Origin: a virus
Virus record (IMG/VR): IMGVR_UViG_3300017759_003727
Coordinates: 18,911 to 82,910 of that record
DNA length: 64,000 nt
Reading direction: 5' to 3' (one strand)
Part shown: positions 61,050 through 64,000 of the stretch, in pieces
Position numbering within the stretch: the first letter of the stretch is position 1
How the letters are laid out: each line of letters starts with the position of its first letter
Position numbers and translations under genes: made by a program
Notes under the pieces: model-generated
What the model was told of the DNA's origin: nothing
The model's database searches: none
The model's input: only the letters and a program-made list of their open reading frames with translations

Positions 61050-61794
61050 CTTTTAAGCCTTCTTCTTTTTCTAGTTTTTCTTGAGATTGAATGAATTTTT
61101 TAATATCTTCCTCGGAAGCTCCTTGAGAATAAAACCAATAACCAATAGTCTTTAAAATGATTCCTAAAGTTTCTGTATGATACTCGTCTTCTGATTCATC
61201 TTTTTCATACAAATCTTCTAATCTTTGATCATAATCCATACCTTCAAAATATGGTTCAAAATCTCCATCTTTATTCTTGCAAGAAGTTAAGTTTACTGCA
61301 TACCATAACAAAGTTTGTCTTTCTGCTCTAGCGTCTGCTGTATGTTGATAAACTCCCTGCACTGATGACTCTAGTTCTATTAAATCTTTTTTAAGTTTTA
61401 GAATTTCAGACTCTAATTCTGACGTATCTGAATTTCCAGATGCCTTTTCGTGCATGAGTTTATTTTCTAAATCATGAATCTTCTTTAAAGAGCGCATTAA
61501 TTCTTTTGTCTCTTCTTCTGTTAAAGCTCCTCCGTTATCGGAGTATTTTTTTACAAGCATTGCTTTTGTTAGTAAACCTAACTTAATTGCTTTACTAAGT
61601 TCTACGGCGTAATGAATTTCAGCTTCTTCAGCTATTCTTCTACTAGGTCTCTTTATAACAAATTCAACTGGAGTCTTTACAGTTTTGTTTGTAATTATAA
61701 TTTCATCTTCACCATCTTTATTTTTTTTAGTGGTTTCGACTTTTTTCTTAATTTTTTTATTAACCTTAAATGAGTAAATGTTACCTTTTTCCAT
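61033..61794 (-). CDS. Probable tail assembly chaperone-like protein
   Basis: A 253-residue protein, acidic at its C-terminus. The N-terminal strand region (MEKGNIYSFKVNKKIKKKVE, PVEFVIKRPSRRIAEEA) is followed by helices, including a coiled-coil-like segment (about 105-145, LMRSLKKIHDLENKLMHE). Its position two genes before the tape measure matches lambda G, the chaperone that coats the tape measure. No direct family signature is visible. It lies one base after the upstream 96-residue gene, with an AAGG-like site weak or absent. Confidence 0.62.
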   Translation of the reverse strand: MEKGNIYSFKVNKKIKKKVETTKKNKDGEDEIIITNKTVKTPVEFVIKRPSRRIAEEAEIHYAVELSKAIKLGLLTKAMLVKKYSDNGGALTEEETKELMRSLKKIHDLENKLMHEKASGNSDTSELESEILKLKKDLIELESSVQGVYQHTADARAERQTLLWYAVNLTSCKNKDGDFEPYFEGMDYDQRLEDLYEKDESEDEYHTETLGIILKTIGYWFYSQGASEEDIKKFIQSQEKLEKEEGLKDAHTG

Positions 61795-61795
61795 A

Positions 61796-62086
61796 TTATT
61801 TTTTAAATCTGAATTCTACAGTTAGACCTTCTAACTCACTATTATAATCTCGCAAAACAGAATTTCCAATATCAAGTATCTTTTTTCTATAGTTATTATA
61901 ATAGTCTTCGTCTAAATAATCAGCCATCGATATTAAATTGTGATGCTCCTCTGGGATAGCGTCATACAACTTTTCGAAGTTGATTTCGTGGTGTTTCTTT
62001 AAATCTTCCATCATACTTAGAAACGATTTAAAAAGAAACCTAATGTGATGATCCGAACGATCATTTAAAAAATCTTGTGCATCCAT
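61796..62086 (-). CDS. Hypothetical small late protein
   Basis: A 96-residue helical, acidic protein (MDAQDFLNDRSDHHIRFLF...), rich in His, Asp and Tyr. No family is recognised. It leads the leftward tail transcript toward the tape measure. Its ATG is preceded by AGGAATAAGG, a usable ribosome-binding site, and lies 19 bases after the left arm of a palindromic GTGTAA pair. It is therefore probably transcribed with a short leader, unlike the divergent gene at 62131. Confidence 0.65.
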   Translation of the reverse strand: MDAQDFLNDRSDHHIRFLFKSFLSMMEDLKKHHEINFEKLYDAIPEEHHNLISMADYLDEDYYNNYRKKILDIGNSVLRDYNSELEGLTVEFRFKK

Positions 62087-62105
62087 ACCTTATTCCTAGT
62101 AATCT

Positions 62106-62122
62106 TTACACAAAAAGTGTAA
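62106..62122. promoter_or_regulatory. Divergent late-type promoter, palindrome TTACAC-N5-GTGTAA
   Basis: Two GTGTAA motifs face outward in one 17-base palindrome. The right arm (62117-62122) is 8 bases before ATG 62131 on the + strand. The left arm (62106-62111, read on the - strand) is 19 bases before ATG 62086. It decides the + start and rejects an upstream in-frame ATG at 62077. Confidence 0.65.
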
Positions 62123-62130
62123 AAATATAC

Positions 62131-62589
62131 ATGCCAACATCATTAATATCAGATACACAAAAAAATACCATCAAAGCTATCATTGATGATATACATGAAA
62201 CATTCGCTAGAAACATAACAGTTTTCGAAGAAGGTGAAAGAGTTTTGATAGCAGCAAGCTCAGAATACAATGGAATATATGGCAAAACTGGAGGAGGCAC
62301 TACTAGCGTTAGTCGTACTGTGGTTAGCCATACTATAAAAGCCAGAATAAAATATATTGATGCTAAAGACTCAACTTTATCAGACGGTTCAATAGATTCA
62401 CAATTAGACATCGATTTAATCGATGGTTCAGTAAAAATTACCGTTTCGTTAGCTGATTCTGCAATTCTGAAAGAAGCAAAAAGATGTGAGTTTGAAGGAA
62501 GAAAATACGAAATCAACAGTAAAGGTAATCCAACTGGTATATTTGGACCTCAGTACGTACATTTCTACCTAAAACCCTTAGATGAATAA
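62131..62589 (+). CDS. Late structural-type protein, possible connector or neck protein
   Basis: A 152-residue, mostly beta protein: an N-terminal helix (KNTIKAIIDDIHETFARN), then strands including ITVFEEGERVLIAAS and VKITVSLADSAILK, ending VHFYLKPLDE. Size, fold impression and position before the next two genes fit a head-tail connector or neck protein (inference). No diagnostic motif is visible. The start at ATG 62131 follows GTGTAA by 8 bases. It is coupled to the next gene by TAATG. Confidence 0.65.
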   Translation: MPTSLISDTQKNTIKAIIDDIHETFARNITVFEEGERVLIAASSEYNGIYGKTGGGTTSVSRTVVSHTIKARIKYIDAKDSTLSDGSIDSQLDIDLIDGSVKITVSLADSAILKEAKRCEFEGRKYEINSKGNPTGIFGPQYVHFYLKPLDE

Positions 62590-63170
62590 TGTCTTTTGCG
62601 CAACAAGCTAGAGCAGAACTAGATAGACAATTAGCCAAAGAAGCTAAATCTCAAGTTAGGCTGGAATTTTCTAGATCATTTGAAGTTATAAAAAGCAAAA
62701 TGATAAAAGAATTTCTTTCTCATCCAGTTACAGTAGAAATAAAGGATGGCATTGATGCGAAAAACAGTAGCGGTACATTAGGCGGAATTACAAATTTATT
62801 CTCCTTTATAGGGTTTAATGCTGGAGATGATCCTACAAAATCAATTGAAAATTTACTTCAGTCTACAAATTTTAGATTCGAGGGTACAGGAATAAGAACA
62901 ATAAAATTTAAAGTAGAATTACCTACGGCAAGAGATATATTTGATGCTACACCCATGCCTTGGGCTGCAGGTAGAAGCTGGGCTAGAGGAATTGAATCTG
63001 GTATATCTGGATTAGGCTACTATTTAAAGGTTAGTAAAAATAGTAGATCTGGATTAGGAATACAATCACCGAAAAAAGTGCGCAAAAAAGGTGTAAAGTT
63101 TAAAAACACTAAGTATATTTCTGATTTGATCAAAAGATACGAAATAGAATTTTCTAATATTAAAATATGA
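62589..63170 (+). CDS. Late protein, possibly tail-completion (gp10-like)
   Basis: A 193-residue basic protein. The N-terminal helix (AQQARAELDRQLAKEAKSQV), then FSRSFEVIKSKMIKEFLSHPVTVEI, resembles the helix-then-sheet build of HK97 gp10-like tail-completion proteins, but this is not certain. The C-terminus is Lys-rich (SPKKVRKKGVKFKN). ATG lies in the TAATG overlap with the upstream stop, and the gene overlaps the next by 4 bases (ATGA), so the three + genes at the right edge are one transcript. Confidence 0.62.
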   Translation: MSFAQQARAELDRQLAKEAKSQVRLEFSRSFEVIKSKMIKEFLSHPVTVEIKDGIDAKNSSGTLGGITNLFSFIGFNAGDDPTKSIENLLQSTNFRFEGTGIRTIKFKVELPTARDIFDATPMPWAAGRSWARGIESGISGLGYYLKVSKNSRSGLGIQSPKKVRKKGVKFKNTKYISDLIKRYEIEFSNIKI

Positions 63171-64000
63171 AACCACAATATCAACATCAAGTAATGACAA
63201 GTTTTCTCTTATGGTTCGATCATGAATTACTAACGGAAGGGCAAGCTTATTCAAATAAAACAGGTACGTTGCATTACTTTGACGATAGTAGGTTACCAAG
63301 TCACCATAAAGTTTATGCGAGCCCTTACAAACAATGGGTAACAGACTCATCGGTTGCTGGAGATGTTGCCCCCATAATACCTACAAGCTTCATGGGCAGT
63401 GGAAGAAGTGACAAAATTATTTTTGATTTTGAAAATGGAAGAATCATAGAAACTGGAAGTCAATTTAATACAAATGAAACGATAACAGGAACTTTTGCTG
63501 TTAAAGATTTTAATATTTATTTAACAAATGATACTGAAGAAGATTTAATATTAGAAAGTAAATTTGTAAACAATAGTAGGTATTCTGATTCTGAAACAGG
63601 AATTAAACCTTATGATCAAGCAACTCCAGCAATTTTTCTTAATAACGAAATAACCCAAAATGTACCTTTTGCATTTGGAGGTGAAGATGAAACTCAAATG
63701 ACAATTAAAGCAGTTGTTTTAGCAGAAAATCAGTATCAATTAGATGGTGTTCTTTCTATTTTTGCAGACTCGATTCAAAAAAGCATTTCAATGATAAACT
63801 TTACAGGTCACCCATCAACAGAATATGGAGACCTAAAAGAAGGAGAGTATTATTATACTGGAACTATAGATGGTATAACAGAAAAATTATACATCAATGA
63901 TGTTGTTGTTTCTAAACTTTCTGATAGCGCTAAAAAACAAGCAATTGGAGATTTAAAAGTTGGCTTTATTGATTTTGACGTTCATCAGCATAGATATCCA
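63167..64000 (+). CDS. Partial late protein running off the window
   Basis: An open frame from ATG 63167 (MKPQYQHQVMTSFLLWFDH...) to the right edge, at least 278 residues with no stop. It is mostly beta, with many Asn/Thr/Asp turns. No cysteine cluster or catalytic motif is seen. It overlaps the upstream gene by ATGA and belongs to the same late transcript. A tail-tube or tail-terminator-associated role is possible from position only. Codon use matches its neighbours. Confidence 0.72.
   Translation, partial: MKPQYQHQVMTSFLLWFDHELLTEGQAYSNKTGTLHYFDDSRLPSHHKVYASPYKQWVTDSSVAGDVAPIIPTSFMGSGRSDKIIFDFENGRIIETGSQFNTNETITGTFAVKDFNIYLTNDTEEDLILESKFVNNSRYSDSETGIKPYDQATPAIFLNNEITQNVPFAFGGEDETQMTIKAVVLAENQYQLDGVLSIFADSIQKSISMINFTGHPSTEYGDLKEGEYYYTGTIDGITEKLYINDVVVSKLSDSAKKQAIGDLKVGFIDFDVHQHRYP

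Noticed and set aside
62077-62130. Upstream ATG extension of the gene at 62131
   Set aside because: It would include the late-type motif in the reading frame and overlap the divergent start region; the motif spacing fits ATG 62131.
1-64000. tRNA genes, CRISPR arrays, insertion sequences, integrase or attachment sites
   Set aside because: Scanned by eye for tRNA T-loop signatures, spaced direct repeats and transposase or recombinase motifs; none convincing, and gaps between genes are too short for most.

Overview
The window is part of a low-GC, densely packed genome of a tailed double-stranded DNA phage. Tail genes with lambda-like logic (L, K, I, J and a tape-measure protein) point to a long flexible, non-contractile tail. 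The host is probably a marine Gram-negative bacterium that uses ordinary sigma-70 promoters (inference). The reasons are the nucleotide-activated heptose pathway, heptosyltransferase domains, a secreted beta-barrel-like outer membrane protein, and TTGACA/TATAAT promoters rather than the Bacteroidetes type. I see no terminase, portal, capsid, integrase, tRNA or CRISPR array, so the head genes lie outside the window.

Layout. 1-9560: tail-tip genes L, K, I and a giant J on the + strand, with a partial gene on the - strand at the very edge. 9550-14288 (-): acetyltransferase, small membrane protein, a possible DNA-binding gene, and a GT4/GT9 glycosyltransferase pair. 14326-16100: a + strand gene and a degenerate kinase-like gene, both behind late-type promoters. 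16146-28622 (-): the replication and recombination module, with a Clp-like AAA protein, DNA polymerase III split into PHP, DnaQ and polymerase ORFs, three PD-(D/E)XK-type nucleases, primase, DnaB helicase and a RecA-like recombinase, plus an outer membrane protein. 28597-41936 (-): an uninterrupted 18-gene glycan cassette including HldC, HldA, HldD and a GmhA-like SIS protein (ADP-heptose pathway). 41981-46676 (-): late genes and class I ribonucleotide reductase. 46905-50602 (+): a divergent operon with dNMP kinase, a sigma factor, SSB, a glycosyltransferase and Hsp20. 50610-62086 (-): tail proteins, tape measure and its neighbours. 62131-64000 (+): tail-completion or connector-like genes running off the window. 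No stretch longer than 300 bases lacks a gene; the largest gap is 46677-46904.

The most striking regulatory signal is a motif, GTGTAA, placed exactly 8 (six cases) or 9 (two cases) bases before the start codon of genes on both strands, several of them structural. It often occupies almost the whole of a very short intergenic gap. A second class, before replication and nucleotide genes, has sigma-70 -35/-10 boxes with the -10 ending 7 bases before the ATG. Both geometries predict transcription starting at or next to the A of the ATG, that is, leaderless mRNAs. The phage-encoded sigma factor at 47736-48317 is the obvious candidate reader of the GTGTAA class (inference).

The genes suggest a lytic phage that carries its own replisome and dNTP supply. 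It also appears to remodel surface glycans with heptose and other sugars, and may change the host outer membrane with its own porin-like protein.
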